Shown here: positions 9,830 through 20,000 of the stretch, piece after piece
How the letters are laid out: each line of letters begins with the position of its first letter
Position numbering within the stretch: position 1 is the stretch's first letter
DNA from: Parabacteroides sp. TM07-1AC
GTDB lineage: Bacteria; Bacteroidota; Bacteroidia; Bacteroidales; Tannerellaceae
Reading direction: 5' to 3'
Length of the DNA stretch: 64,000 bases
Assembly: GCF_003480915.1 (NCBI RefSeq)
Contig: NZ_QUKD01000006.1
Coordinates: forward strand, 62,001 to 126,000
Notes under the pieces: model-generated
Database searches by the model: none
What the model saw: only the letters and a program-made list of their open reading frames with translations
What the model was told of the DNA's origin: nothing
Program-made: the position numbers and the translations under genes

Positions 9830-11649
9830 AAAGAGTATTTTATATCATTTATATATTTTGTTTGTGTATTAGCTGGTCTTCTTTGTCAGCCAGAGAATAT
9901 CATGTATCCGTACAAGGAAATGACAATAATAGCGGAACTCTGAAAGCTCCCTTTAAAACGATTAATAAAGCAGCTCGGGTTGCTTATCCTGGTGACATAA
10001 TTACTGTGCACGAAGGAACGTACCGGGAAAGAATTGATCCGCTACGTGGGGGAGAGAAAAATAAGCCGATTATTTATCAGGCAGCGAAAGGAGAGAAGGT
10101 TGAAATAAAAGGATCGGAAGTAATCAAAGGTTGGGAAAAACAAGACGACCGAACCTGGTTTGTTAAGATTCCCAATATATTTTGGGGTGATTTCAATCCT
10201 TATGCCGATATGATATATGGAGATTGGCTGGAAAAAGGCAGATGGTGCCATACCGGTGAAGTTTACCTGAATAACAAAGCCTTGTCGGAAACTCCGGAAC
10301 TGGACCGGTTACTTTCCGGGAAAAGCGATACGGCTTTTTGGTATTGCCGGGTAAACGAGGATACAACGACCATTTGGGCGAACTTTGATTGTGACCCCAA
10401 TAGGGAGACTGTCGAGATAAATGTCCGGCAATCCGTATTTTACCCCAGTAAGCCGTTTGTGAATTATATCCATGTCCGTGGTTTTGTCATGAGTCATGCC
10501 GCAACCCCGTGGGCGCCGCCGACAGCGGAACAGATCGGCCTGATCGGTACCCATTGGAGTAAAGGATGGGTTATTGAAAATAATAAGGTCAGCCATTCGA
10601 AATGTGTGGGGATTACCTTGGGTAAATATGGTGACGAATGGGATAATAAGTCCGAATCGGCGGAAGCTTTTGTGAGGACGACGGAACGTGCTCTGGAAAA
10701 CAACTGGGACAAGGAGCATATAGGAAGCCATATCGTTCGGAATAATCAGATATCCTATTGCGGACAGGCCGGTATTGTTGGAAGCCTGGGAGCGATATTC
10801 AGCCTGATCGAAGGGAACAGTATCTTTGAGATCGGGATGCACCAGTCGTTTTGGGGATATGAACTGGCTGGTATCAAATTTCATGCCGCTGTCGATGCTG
10901 TCATTAGTAACAACCATATTTACAGGACCGAAGGTGGTATCTGGCTCGACTGGATGACACAAGGAGCCCGTATTACCCGGAATTTCCTGCACGATAATAA
11001 AGTTCAGGATTTCTCCCTGGAAGTCAATCACGGACCTGTGCTGGTCGATAATAATCTGTTTTTATCGAAAGAACTGGCGCAGATCAAACTTTCACAAGGA
11101 GTTGCTTTTGTTAATAATTTGATTGCTTGGAAAGTTTGGGAAACGTTATTGACGGATGAAAGGGAAACCCCTTATCTGGTCCCTCATGGAACGTCGATCG
11201 CTGGACTTCATAATTGTCCGTGCGGTGACGCAACATATTATAATAACATATTTACCCGGGTGGATATGACTCCTTATGATGAATGTTTGTTACCTGTGAG
11301 CCTGGATGGAAATATATATCTGTCGGGTGCTATTCCCGCAGAGAAGGAAAAGGGAGCTTATGTAAATACCGGTTTTGATCCTGAAATTCAGGTTATGGAG
11401 AAGCCGGATGGGTGGTACCTGCAGATGAAAGTATCAAAGGAATGGAAAGGTAATTCAAAAAAGAAACCTGTTAGTACCAGAGATATCCGGGAGGCAGTCA
11501 TACCTCACCAGTCATTCGATCGGGAGGGTAATCATCCGATTGTTTTTGATTCCGATTATTTTGGTAATAAAAGGAAGCAACACGCTTATCCTGGTCCGAT
11601 AGAATTTACCGAAGAAGAAGGTGTATGTCTGATAAAAGTATTTCCTTAA
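9826..11649 (+). CDS. GH120 family beta-xylosidase-like right-handed beta-helix protein
   Basis: A 607-residue secreted protein (signal peptide to about SLSA) that begins with the beta-helix signature EYHVSVQGNDNNSGTL.APFKTINKAA. Long stretches resemble the GH120 beta-xylosidase of Thermoanaerobacterium as I remember it: VRGFVMSHAATPWAPPTAEQ, GTHWSKGWVIENN, GGIWLDWMTQGARI and SLEVNHGPVLVDNN. By that comparison Asp375 (in IWLDW) is the candidate nucleophile and Glu399 (in LEVNHGP) the acid/base. Predicted role: release of xylose from the non-reducing end of xylo-oligosaccharides in the periplasm. The start codon overlaps the GH95 stop by 4 nt. The end lies 5 nt before the GH35 start, so GH43-GH95-GH95-GH120-GH35 form one operon. 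Confidence 0.85.
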   Translation: MKRVFYIIYIFCLCISWSSLSAREYHVSVQGNDNNSGTLKAPFKTINKAARVAYPGDIITVHEGTYRERIDPLRGGEKNKPIIYQAAKGEKVEIKGSEVIKGWEKQDDRTWFVKIPNIFWGDFNPYADMIYGDWLEKGRWCHTGEVYLNNKALSETPELDRLLSGKSDTAFWYCRVNEDTTTIWANFDCDPNRETVEINVRQSVFYPSKPFVNYIHVRGFVMSHAATPWAPPTAEQIGLIGTHWSKGWVIENNKVSHSKCVGITLGKYGDEWDNKSESAEAFVRTTERALENNWDKEHIGSHIVRNNQISYCGQAGIVGSLGAIFSLIEGNSIFEIGMHQSFWGYELAGIKFHAAVDAVISNNHIYRTEGGIWLDWMTQGARITRNFLHDNKVQDFSLEVNHGPVLVDNNLFLSKELAQIKLSQGVAFVNNLIAWKVWETLLTDERETPYLVPHGTSIAGLHNCPCGDATYYNNIFTRVDMTPYDECLLPVSLDGNIYLSGAIPAEKEKGAYVNTGFDPEIQVMEKPDGWYLQMKVSKEWKGNSKKKPVSTRDIREAVIPHQSFDREGNHPIVFDSDYFGNKRKQHAYPGPIEFTEEEGVCLIKVFP

Positions 11650-11654
11650 AAAAT

Positions 11655-14141
11655 ATGATAAATACAATTTTGATGAAAACTGCTTGTATTGCTTTTACTC
11701 TGTCTCTGAGTAATCCGCTTGTGCAAGCAAAGAATGAAAATCCTGTAAAACAGGAAGTAAACATCGGTAAACAATTTACCCATCCCGACCGGATTCGTTA
11801 TGACGGTTCCTGTATGACTATAGACGGGAAAGATATCTTTGTTTACAGTGCAGCCTTTCATTATTTCCGTTGTCCGGAAGAATTATGGCGCGACCGGTTC
11901 AAGCAAATCAAGGAGGCAGGATTTAATGTGGTGGAGACTTACGTTCCCTGGAACTGGCATGAAAGAAGTATGCCGAAGAGTCTGAAAGATACGACAAACT
12001 TTGACTTTTCCGACCTGAAACGCTGGTTGAAGATGGCGCAGGAAGAGTTTGGGCTTTATACCATTGTCCGTCCGGGTCCGTTTATCTGTGCCGAATATTC
12101 CGGTGGAGGTTATCCCCGCTGGCTGGCCAGATTCCGTCCGGAAGGAGTGGAAGGTTTTTGGTTGCGCAGTGCCGATCCGGAGCATATCCGTTGGTCGGTG
12201 CATTGGTTTGATGCTGTATGTAAGGCATTGGCAGATGAGCAGGTCACCCGTAAACCGAAAGGAGAAAAAGGGATTATCATGATCCAGATAGAAAATGAAT
12301 ACGATGCCCATGGTTGCGACGGAAAAGATAAATTCCTGAAAGAGTTGTATCGTTCCGTACGCAGGAACGGTTTCGATGTCCCGGTGTTTACCTGCCTGAC
12401 TCGTGAATGCCGTGAAAGTGAAGATGCCGAACTGTCGCAGGTATTTGACTGCGATAACTATTACGTGGGTCTGTCTGCCGCTCCCAGTTGTGCACACCGG
12501 ATGGCTGCCCTACGTAGGGTACAGCCGGATGCTCCCGGGTTTGTTACTGAGTTACAGGGAGGATGGTTTTCACTGGTTACCGGAAAGTTGAGCGAAGATC
12601 ATTATTCCGACAACCGTCATTTCAAAGCTATCGGTTTGATGTCCATATTAGGCGGAGCTACCGGCATCAATTATTATATGTTTTTCGGCGGAACCCATTT
12701 TGCAGGGTGGGGAGCCAGGGGGATGACTACCACCTACGATTATAATGCCGCTATACATGAAAACGGGGCGTTAGGTCCTAAATATTATGAAGCCAAAGGA
12801 ATCGGTAGTTTCATAAAAGCTTTCGAACCGCAACTGGTCCGCTCGGAAGGTGGTCCCTGTGAGTTGGAAGGTGCCCCGAAGGAATTGTTCGGTGGTGTAC
12901 GTATCGCTGTAGACGGAACCCGCTTCATCTTCCTCCATAACACTGATCCGGATCATCCGGTGAAAGGAAAGGTGACACTGATTCCCGGTAAAATGAGTAA
13001 ACCGGGCGAACCTATGTATAATATCAACCAGAACGGTGAGAAAGTCCTGATCTCTTCGGCGGATATAAAAAATACCGATTCCCTGACAGTTGAACCGATA
13101 GAGGTTCGTTATGATTTGCCTGCACTAGGTTGTAAGGTATTGGTTGTTCCGGCAGGAAAGAAACCTTCACAGGGAGAGTGGTGGCCTAAAGAACAAATGC
13201 GTCCGTTACGTCCTTCCCGTTTGCCTGACCCTGTCCGTATCACTTCCGTATTGAAGAAAGAGGATGATTTCTCACAGGCTAAATGGCAGCTGTTACCGCA
13301 GCTGGTATCACTTTCCGACCTGGATGTGAATGATTTCCGTTATAGTCTGTATCGTACGCATGTAAATCTGACATCTCAGCAGGCGGCGGATGAGCGTTTC
13401 CTGTTGTTCAATATGTTTACCCGCGATATCGTGTCGGTACAGGTCAATGGCAAGCAGGCAAAACGGTTGTTCCCCGACAAGGCAGATGCACAGACCTGGA
13501 CTACCCGTAACTGTTTCGATCGTATCCGATCGGATGAATACGACAACCGTTTTGACGTATCCGGTTTGTTGAAAGAAGGCGAAAATGAGATCATTGCCGT
13601 ATATGAGAACCTTGGACATGCTCATGGGTATGTACCGATGGAAGAGTTAGCTGGTATTCGCCAGGGTGGTTTGTCTGTCACGGAAACGGCCATGACGCAT
13701 CCGCTTGAATGGGAGTGTGCAAAAGATGCAGCCGGAATAACTGTCGGTTGGAACCTGCCGCAGTTCACTCCGCAAGGTTGGCAATCAGTCGCTTTGGATA
13801 CAACCGGCGATATCCCCCGTAAAGGAAACGATATACAGCCTACAAGTGATCCCGACGGTCTTTTCTCCTGGTATCGGGTCGAGTTTGAATTACCGTCGGC
13901 TGATCCTTCCGTTTGGATTCCTTGGTTGCTACGGATCAATGCTTCCGGTAACGGCTATATGTGGCTGAACGGACATAATATCGGTCGTCATTGGGAGGCT
14001 GGTCCGCAACGTGAGTTTTACTTGCCGGAATGTTGGTTGAACTTCGGGAAAAAGAAAAATGTCCTTGTTTTGGGATTACGTCAGACAGCTAACGGTGCAA
14101 CTATAAAGGCGATGGAGGTGGCTCCTTATCCTTCCATATGA
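11655..14141 (+). CDS. GH35 family beta-galactosidase, secreted
   Basis: An 828-residue protein. The open frame extends back to 11625 inside the GH120 gene; ATG 11655 (or 11673, MKTACIAF) yields a signal peptide ending near VQA. The GH35 barrel is evident: FHYFRCPEELWRDRFKQIKEAGFNVVETYVPWNWHE, IVRPGPFICAEY, and IIMIQIENEYDAHG with Glu215 as acid/base. VTELQGGW holds Glu299 as nucleophile. C-terminal jelly-roll domains follow, with the family ending WLNGHNIGRHWEAGPQ. The predicted reaction is hydrolysis of terminal beta-D-galactose from glycan side chains. The segment after CAEY reads SGGGYPRWL rather than the common xxFGGLPxWL, so the active site rim may differ from typical lactase-like GH35. 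It is the last gene of region A. Confidence 0.9.
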   Translation: MINTILMKTACIAFTLSLSNPLVQAKNENPVKQEVNIGKQFTHPDRIRYDGSCMTIDGKDIFVYSAAFHYFRCPEELWRDRFKQIKEAGFNVVETYVPWNWHERSMPKSLKDTTNFDFSDLKRWLKMAQEEFGLYTIVRPGPFICAEYSGGGYPRWLARFRPEGVEGFWLRSADPEHIRWSVHWFDAVCKALADEQVTRKPKGEKGIIMIQIENEYDAHGCDGKDKFLKELYRSVRRNGFDVPVFTCLTRECRESEDAELSQVFDCDNYYVGLSAAPSCAHRMAALRRVQPDAPGFVTELQGGWFSLVTGKLSEDHYSDNRHFKAIGLMSILGGATGINYYMFFGGTHFAGWGARGMTTTYDYNAAIHENGALGPKYYEAKGIGSFIKAFEPQLVRSEGGPCELEGAPKELFGGVRIAVDGTRFIFLHNTDPDHPVKGKVTLIPGKMSKPGEPMYNINQNGEKVLISSADIKNTDSLTVEPIEVRYDLPALGCKVLVVPAGKKPSQGEWWPKEQMRPLRPSRLPDPVRITSVLKKEDDFSQAKWQLLPQLVSLSDLDVNDFRYSLYRTHVNLTSQQAADERFLLFNMFTRDIVSVQVNGKQAKRLFPDKADAQTWTTRNCFDRIRSDEYDNRFDVSGLLKEGENEIIAVYENLGHAHGYVPMEELAGIRQGGLSVTETAMTHPLEWECAKDAAGITVGWNLPQFTPQGWQSVALDTTGDIPRKGNDIQPTSDPDGLFSWYRVEFELPSADPSVWIPWLLRINASGNGYMWLNGHNIGRHWEAGPQREFYLPECWLNFGKKKNVLVLGLRQTANGATIKAMEVAPYPSI

Positions 14142-14162
14142 GCGGGATATGCTGTTGTTTCT

Positions 14163-14194
14163 TTGCAAAAAGACCTGATTAACTGTTTTTGCAA
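14163..14194 (+). terminator. Inverted repeat downstream of GH35, possible terminator
   Basis: A perfect 9-bp dyad, TTGCAAAAA and TTTTTGCAA, around a 14-nt loop, 21 nt after the GH35 stop. There is no T tract after it, so its action as a terminator is uncertain. Confidence 0.4.
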
Positions 14195-14247
14195 CATCTA
14201 TTTGTTATCGAGGTAGGTTTACTGGATGAAATGATTGATCGTGAATA

Positions 14248-14286
14248 GTGAGCATTCAGGAGGTGTATACTACGCTGAATGCTCAC
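14248..14286. repeat. Inverted repeat between convergent GH35 and XRE genes
   Basis: A perfect 12-bp dyad: arms GTGAGCATTCAG (14248-14259) and CTGAATGCTCAC (14275-14286), 15-nt loop. It sits between two genes that point toward each other, so a bidirectional transcription barrier is plausible, but neither side has a run of T. Confidence 0.5.
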
Positions 14287-14393
14287 TGTTATCGGCGAAT
14301 TGATTTATAATTGTCGACAAGCAATTACTACGACGGGACCTTATCTTTTCTTTGGGATGAACTTCAGGTTATATCGGGTTGTAACTATGAATA

Positions 14394-14852
14394 TTACTCT
14401 TTCTCCTTCAATAATTGTTCCAACAAAGCGGACTTCTCTTTTTCAACGGCCAGCATGCGTTCAAAAAGGTCGGTGGCTTGTTTGTTCAATTCCATGATTT
14501 TATCTAGGGGATGATGGATTGTATTGTGATGATTTTCTTCTCCAACATTCGAGTTATCAACTCCTGTATTATAACTTCCACTTTCAAAATTGTTATTTTC
14601 AATAATAACTGACAGCGGGTTTTCATCCAGTTCTTCAATGATCTTGGGAGAAACATTTAGGATGTTCGCGATTTGGATCAACGTATCTTTTTCGATTACC
14701 CGTTGGCTTTCGATACGTGAAACCTTTTGTTGCGTAGTACCGAGCCTTTCCGCCAATGAGCTCTGTTTGATACCCATTATATTACGTAATTTGCGGACGT
14801 TCGAACCCTGGTGAACGTTTTTGGGGGCTTTCTCTTCTATTTCTTTTTCCAT
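14394..14852 (-). CDS. XRE-family helix-turn-helix regulator
   Basis: A 152-residue cytoplasmic protein. Residues about 17-72 form a Cro/C1-type HTH: SNVRKLRNIMGIKQSSLAERLGTTQQKVSRIE..., then a segment ending ILNVSPKIIEEL. A linker rich in Asn/Gly/His follows, and a short C-terminal coiled coil (IMELNKQATDLFERMLAVEKEKSALLEQLL) probably serves dimerisation. This is the usual form of small Bacteroidales XRE proteins often found next to SusCD loci. It is convergent with region A and divergent from the ECF sigma gene. A TATATTTG sequence on the minus strand (14882-14875) is a candidate promoter element. Targets are unknown. Confidence 0.85.
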   Translation of the reverse strand: MEKEIEEKAPKNVHQGSNVRKLRNIMGIKQSSLAERLGTTQQKVSRIESQRVIEKDTLIQIANILNVSPKIIEELDENPLSVIIENNNFESGSYNTGVDNSNVGEENHHNTIHHPLDKIMELNKQATDLFERMLAVEKEKSALLEQLLKEKE

Positions 14853-15331
14853 ATCGAACTTATTTTATTTGAGACAAATATAAGGACAAAACGATAAAGT
14901 CTTTGCTTGTCATATGGGAAATAACAATCTACCTTGCTTTTTTCTTTTCCTGCATACGATGTAAAAAACCTAGCCGTTTTGTGTATTTTACCTAAGCATG
15001 AATATTGGGGCATGAAGATATACTGCTTTTCTTTGTAAAGGTATCGTGAAAATGAATTGATAAAAAAGGAATAATGGATATCGACGTGCATTGCGAATTT
15101 TTACGATATGTGACAGCTTCCGGTAAGAAGATGATTGGTGAATCAGAGGATAATCCATCAAATAAGTAGTTTTATACTATTTTTTATAACAAAAATAAGT
15201 TTACATTTGCATTGGATTATAGCGTGCAATTATATAGAAAATGATTTTAATTAGCTCATACAGCCATGTCATTAAGAAATAGTTATGATAATTACAGAAT
15301 AATACTTGTTGAATATTTAACTTAATATATA
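14853..15331. other. Non-coding gap between divergent XRE and ECF sigma genes
   Basis: About 480 AT-rich bases with no convincing gene. It should hold both promoters: a minus-strand TATATTTG at 14882-14875 for the XRE gene and a plus-strand TACATTTG at 15202-15209 for the sigma gene. I see no repeat or RNA gene here. Confidence 0.6.
15202..15209 (+). promoter_or_regulatory. Candidate -7 promoter element for the ECF sigma gene
   Basis: TACATTTG fits the Bacteroides -7 consensus TAnnTTTG, about 120 nt before the sigma factor start. Upstream at the expected distance is only a T-rich stretch (about 15180-15185), not a clean TTTG. Confidence 0.35.
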
Positions 15332-15874
15332 TTGAATGCCTCTATTACAGATGAAAAACTAATTGCTGCAATCGGAAATGATGATTACACCAGTTACAAT
15401 AAGCTGTTTGTACGATATTACAGCCGCTTGTGTTGTTATGTCTATCGTCTGTTAGGAGAGAAGGAGGATGCTGAGGATGTTGTGCAGGACTTATTCTTTA
15501 CGCTTTGGAACAATCGGAAGAAAATAGCGATTGGCGAAAATGTTTCCGGATACCTTTATAAGATGGCTAGAAATTTGGCATTGAATCATATCCGTACGCA
15601 AACGAATTACAAAACAGTTTTAGAGAACCGGGAAGAGCAACTTTCTTATTACGAAGAAAATCCGCTTGAGACTGAAGAATTCCGCATGGCCCTTTACGAT
15701 TGTATCAACCTGTTGCCTGGCAGGTGTAAAGAGGTGTTACTCCTTCACCGCGTAAAAGGACTGAAGCAGAAAGAGATTGCAGACCAGTTATCCATTTCAG
15801 TCAAAACAATTAAAAATCAGATATGGGCATCCCTTCAGAGGTTGAAAAAGTGCCTGGAGGTAAAAGGTATATAA
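15332..15874 (+). CDS. ECF RNA polymerase sigma factor (SusC/FecR-linked type)
   Basis: A 180-residue sigma-70 family ECF factor. Region 2 is YNKLFVRYYSRLCCYVYRLL followed by EDAEDVVQDLFFTLW. Region 4 is CINLLPGRCKEVLLLHRVKGLKQKEIADQLSISVKTIKNQI, ending WASLQRLKKCL. The start is TTG at 15332: an in-frame stop lies 9 nt upstream and no in-frame ATG precedes region 2. In this family the sigma factor is held inactive by the adjacent FecR-type anti-sigma and released when the STN domain of the SusC receptor signals substrate. Here FecR follows after 64 nt, with a hairpin between them. Confidence 0.93.
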   Translation: MNASITDEKLIAAIGNDDYTSYNKLFVRYYSRLCCYVYRLLGEKEDAEDVVQDLFFTLWNNRKKIAIGENVSGYLYKMARNLALNHIRTQTNYKTVLENREEQLSYYEENPLETEEFRMALYDCINLLPGRCKEVLLLHRVKGLKQKEIADQLSISVKTIKNQIWASLQRLKKCLEVKGI

Positions 15875-15882
15875 TTTTTTTT

Positions 15883-15905
15883 AGGTCCGTATAGGACCTT
15901 TTTTG
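15883..15905 (+). terminator. Hairpin and T-tract between sigma and anti-sigma genes
   Basis: AGGTCC and GGACCT form a 6-bp stem around GTATA, followed by six T. It lies within the sigma/FecR unit, so probably a partial attenuator that lowers anti-sigma expression. Confidence 0.65.
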
Positions 15906-15938
15906 TTTTAGGGTGTCTTAATTATAAAAGGAAGATTC

Positions 15939-16919
15939 ATGGAAGAAAAAGAACATATAAGTGATCATATAATAGATTACCTGCTCAGTGGTGAAAAAGA
16001 TATCACCGATTCGGTACTACAGGAATGGCTGGATCGAAAAGAGGAGAATCGGCAGGAAATGGAGCGGTACCGCAGGATCTGGGAGGAATCCGGACATTAT
16101 ATGGATCCTGGTATTTTCAATGTGGATCGTGCCTGGGAGAAAGTGGATACGTCGAACAGACAGAAGACTCTTCTTCGGAAACGTATGAATAATATTTATT
16201 ATACTTTATCGGGTATTGCTGCCTCTGTCTTATTGATGGTCGTTCTTTCTGTTACCGGAGTATTTGATAAGGAGCAGGATATCTCTGTCAGCTTGACTGC
16301 CGATTACGGGAACCGTTCGGAAATAGCGTTGCCTGACGGGTCGGTCGTAAAGTTGAATTCAGGGTCGGATATTACTTATGTATATAATTCGAAGAAGAAA
16401 ATTCGGGAAGTCCGTTTTCAGGGGGAAGGATATTTTGATGTATCAAAAAGTAAAACCCCTTTTATTGTGAAAATGGCTGATGGAGTAGAGGTGAAAGTAT
16501 TAGGCACATCTTTTAACCTGAAAGCTTATGCCGATGACCCAACTGTACAAGCATCATTGGTGGAGGGAGATATTGAACTGGGACATAATAACGACAAACT
16601 GAAGATGAAAGCGGGTGATATGGCTGAGTTCGATAAACGAACTAATACATTGAAACAACTTAGCGGTGATTTGTCTCATTCTTATGGATGGCTGAATAAT
16701 AAGCTTTACATGGATGATATGTCATTGGAGGATGTCTGTAAATATTTGGAAAGATGGTATAATGTCGATATCCATATTCAGGGGGATTTAGGTAAAAACA
16801 TACATTACAATGGTGTAATACAGGAAGAAACAATTGCGGATGTGTTGGAGGCCTTATCCTATTTAAGTAATATAGCCTATCACGTGAAAGGGAAAAATAT
16901 AAGTATAACCTCTAAATAA
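15939..16919 (+). CDS. FecR-type anti-sigma factor
   Basis: A 326-residue inner-membrane protein. The N-terminal cytoplasmic part (residues 1-85) binds the sigma factor. One transmembrane segment covers about 87-109 (IYYTLSGIAASVLLMVVLSV). The periplasmic FecR domain shows GNRSEIALPDGSVVKLNSGS, VRFQGEGYFDVSK.KTPFIVK and VKVLGTSFNLKAY. A C-terminal DUF4974/STN-like part follows (LEDVCKYLERWYNVDIHI). It passes the signal from the SusC STN domain to the sigma factor. The gene lies between the sigma gene and an STN-bearing susC, the standard order. Confidence 0.93.
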   Translation: MEEKEHISDHIIDYLLSGEKDITDSVLQEWLDRKEENRQEMERYRRIWEESGHYMDPGIFNVDRAWEKVDTSNRQKTLLRKRMNNIYYTLSGIAASVLLMVVLSVTGVFDKEQDISVSLTADYGNRSEIALPDGSVVKLNSGSDITYVYNSKKKIREVRFQGEGYFDVSKSKTPFIVKMADGVEVKVLGTSFNLKAYADDPTVQASLVEGDIELGHNNDKLKMKAGDMAEFDKRTNTLKQLSGDLSHSYGWLNNKLYMDDMSLEDVCKYLERWYNVDIHIQGDLGKNIHYNGVIQEETIADVLEALSYLSNIAYHVKGKNISITSK

Positions 16920-16955
16920 ATTTGCCTATGAAGTAACAACCATGAAACACGAAAA

Positions 16956-16990
16956 ACGGGAAATGTTGCAACCACTTCCCGTCTTATTTT
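16956..16990 (+). terminator. Terminator between FecR and susC
   Basis: Arms ACGGGAA (16956-16962) and TTCCCGT (16976-16982) form a 7-bp stem with 13-nt loop, followed by CTTATTTTTT. It separates the regulatory pair from the transport genes. Confidence 0.7.
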
Positions 16991-17051
16991 TTGATCATTA
17001 ATTTACAGTGTGTTCAGCACTATTGTTAACAAACAATCAAATTACAAATAT

Positions 17052-20000
17052 ATGAATTTTTTTAATATGTCAAGGCTGGAATCGTATCCGGTCCTTAAAA
17101 AGGTATACGCTATTATGAGATTGACAACATTAGCTTTAATTGCTTTCTCGCTCAATATTTCGGCTACCGTTTATTCCCAAAAGACGAAGCTGTCGTTGGA
17201 TGTCAATAATCAGTCCATCAAGGAGATCCTTTATTTGATAGAGAACCAGTCTGAGTTCCGGTTTATTTATGAGAGTGGAAAAATTAATTTGGATAAGAAA
17301 GTGTCCGTCCGTGAGAAAGATCAGAGTGTCGAAACTATTTTGAACCGTCTGTTTGCAAAGGAAGGGATCAAGTATGAGATCACAGAGAATAATCTTATTC
17401 TAATCAATCCGGCGGAAAAGAGTGACAGTTCGGGAAAGCCGGTTGTGGCACAGGGAAAGAAAGGAAATGTGACGGGTATAGTTACTGATGCTGGCGGTGA
17501 GCCGATTATCGGTGCTAACGTTGTGGAGAAAGGAACTACGAACGGAACCATTACAGATATCGATGGTAAATATACTTTGAATAATGTTTCCGGAAAAACA
17601 CTCCTAATCTCTTATATCGGTTATATCAGCCAGGAAGTACCTGTACGTGACGGTTCTCCCGTTAATGTAAAGTTGCTGGAAGATACTCAGAAGCTCGAAG
17701 AAGTGGTAGTTGTAGGGTACGGTATCCAGAAAAAAGTAAACCTGACCGGATCGGTTTCTTCTGTCAGTGCAGAAGATATTCAGGATTCTCCGGCGGGTAG
17801 TTTGTCCAGTGCGCTTGTCGGTAAAATGGCAGGGGTATTGCTGACGCAATCCGGAGGTAAACCCGGTGCTGGTGCCGATATGACGGTGCGCTCCAAAGGT
17901 ACCTGGAATGATTCAGCTCCTTTGTATGTGATTGACGGGATTGTCAGAGATAAATTTGCATTTGACGGTTTGGATGCAAGTGAAGTGGAAAACCTGTCTG
18001 TACTGAAAGACGGAGCATCTGCTGCCATCTATGGAGCACGTGCGGCCAACGGCGTTGTGTTGGTTACTACCAAGAAAGGAAAAGTAGGAAAGCCGACGAT
18101 CGCTTATACCGGCTCTATCGGTATATCTGATGCAACTATGATTCCTGAGACACAGAATGCTTACAACCAGGCAGTCTTTATCAATGACAATAGAATTGTG
18201 GAAAATGTCGATCCGACAGATTTGAGTTATTATACGGACGATGAGTTAGAGTATTTCAAAAAGAACAATTATAATTGGCTGGATGAGGCATGGAAACAAC
18301 CGCTGCTTACGAGACATTCTTTGAATGTCAGCGGAGGTAACGAACGTGTCCGCTATTTTATTGGAGGTAACTACTATTATGAAACAGGTTCTTTCGATAA
18401 TCTGAGCTTCAAGAAATATAATCTGAGAAGTAACCTGGAGGCAAACATTACGAAAGACCTGATCGTCTCCCTGAATCTGAATATGGATACGAGAAACGAC
18501 GATAAACCGTATTGGAGATATGACAACGATTCTGATAAGATGGATAACCTGTACAGAGGGTTACTTTTCCGGACAGGGCAGGTACCTCCGTATATTAACG
18601 GGAAGCCGACGGGAAGTTTTGTAGAATGGCACCCGATAGAATTGTTGGGAGGGAATACCGGTTATAACAGAAAGAAGTATTCCAATTATGAAGCGAATAT
18701 TTCTTTACAATATAATGTTCCGTTTATCAAGGGATTGAGTCTTAAATTATTATTTAATAAATACGACAGGCACACATTTATTAAACAGTTCAATCGTCCT
18801 TATTCGTTGTATGAATATAAAATGACAGGCGGCCACAATCATATTATAACAGATGTGGTAGACCGTGTCAAAGTAAGATCTGACGGTGATTTTCTGGAGG
18901 AAAAATATGATACCAGAGACAGTTATCAGTTGAACGGATATATTACATATGCCAATAAGTTCGGAAAACATGATGTGGGTGCCCTGTTTGTTTACGAGCA
19001 ATCGGAAGGAACGGTCGATTGGTTCAACGGAGTGAGAAATTACTTCATATCTTCCGCAGTCGACCAATTATTTGCCGGTAGTTCCGATTCGAAGAACTCT
19101 ACCGTGGATGGAAAAGGGGAAGAGACAGGACGTATCTCTTATATAGGTCGTTTGAATTATGGTTACGATGACAGGTACCTGGTAGAAGCCTCTTTCCGTT
19201 ATGACGGATCTGTCAATTTTGCTCCCAAGAACCGTTGGGGATTCTTCCCGTCTGCTTCATTGGCGTGGAGAGTGTCGGAAGAAAAGTTCTTCAAAGAAAA
19301 TGTTAAGTTTATCAACTATTTGAAATTAAGAACTTCCATTGGATTGCTGGGGAATGACGGTATCGTGTTGAAGGATAAAAATGCGATCAGTGGATGGCAA
19401 TGGATGCAGCGATATAATCTGGTAAATGGTGCTTATTTTGGCTCGTTGAGCAGCGGTGTTGCAGCAGATGTTATTCCCAATGTCGATATAACCTGGGAAA
19501 AGTCTTTGACATATAACTTCGGTCTTGATGCTACTTTCCTGAATAACAGGCTGTCGATGAATGTGGATGCTTTCTATCGGCATACATATGATATTCTAGG
19601 AGACCGAGCAGCCAGTATTCCTGCCACTTTCGGCGCGAAGATGCCTTCTGAAAACTATGGTGTGATCGATGCCAAAGGGTTTGAAGTGGAGTTAGGCTAT
19701 AATGATAAGATCGGTGACGATTTCAAGTATTATGTAAAAGGAAATTTGGGATATGCAGTGAATAAAGTGGTCACGAAAGATGAAGCAGAGAATCTTCGCC
19801 CCTATAAGTCCGAGATCGGTTATAGCACGGATCGTAAAATGGGATATATCGCAACAGGTATTATCCGTACGCAAGCAGATCTGGATGCACTGCCGGAAGG
19901 TTATACTATCTTTGGGCAGAAGCCTGAACTGGGAATGCTGAACTATAAAGATTTGCGTGGTGCGAACAGTGATGAACCGGATGGTGTGATTGATGATAAT

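Noticed and set aside
9826..11649. Pectate lyase or GH141 fucosidase
   Set aside because: The beta-helix start is shared, but the SHAATPWAPPTA, WSKGW and IWLDW/LEVNHGP segments fit GH120 much better.
14837..15091. Minus-strand 84-codon frame upstream of the XRE gene
   Set aside because: It overlaps the XRE start and its likely promoter, and the Tyr/Phe/Lys-rich product has no family resemblance.
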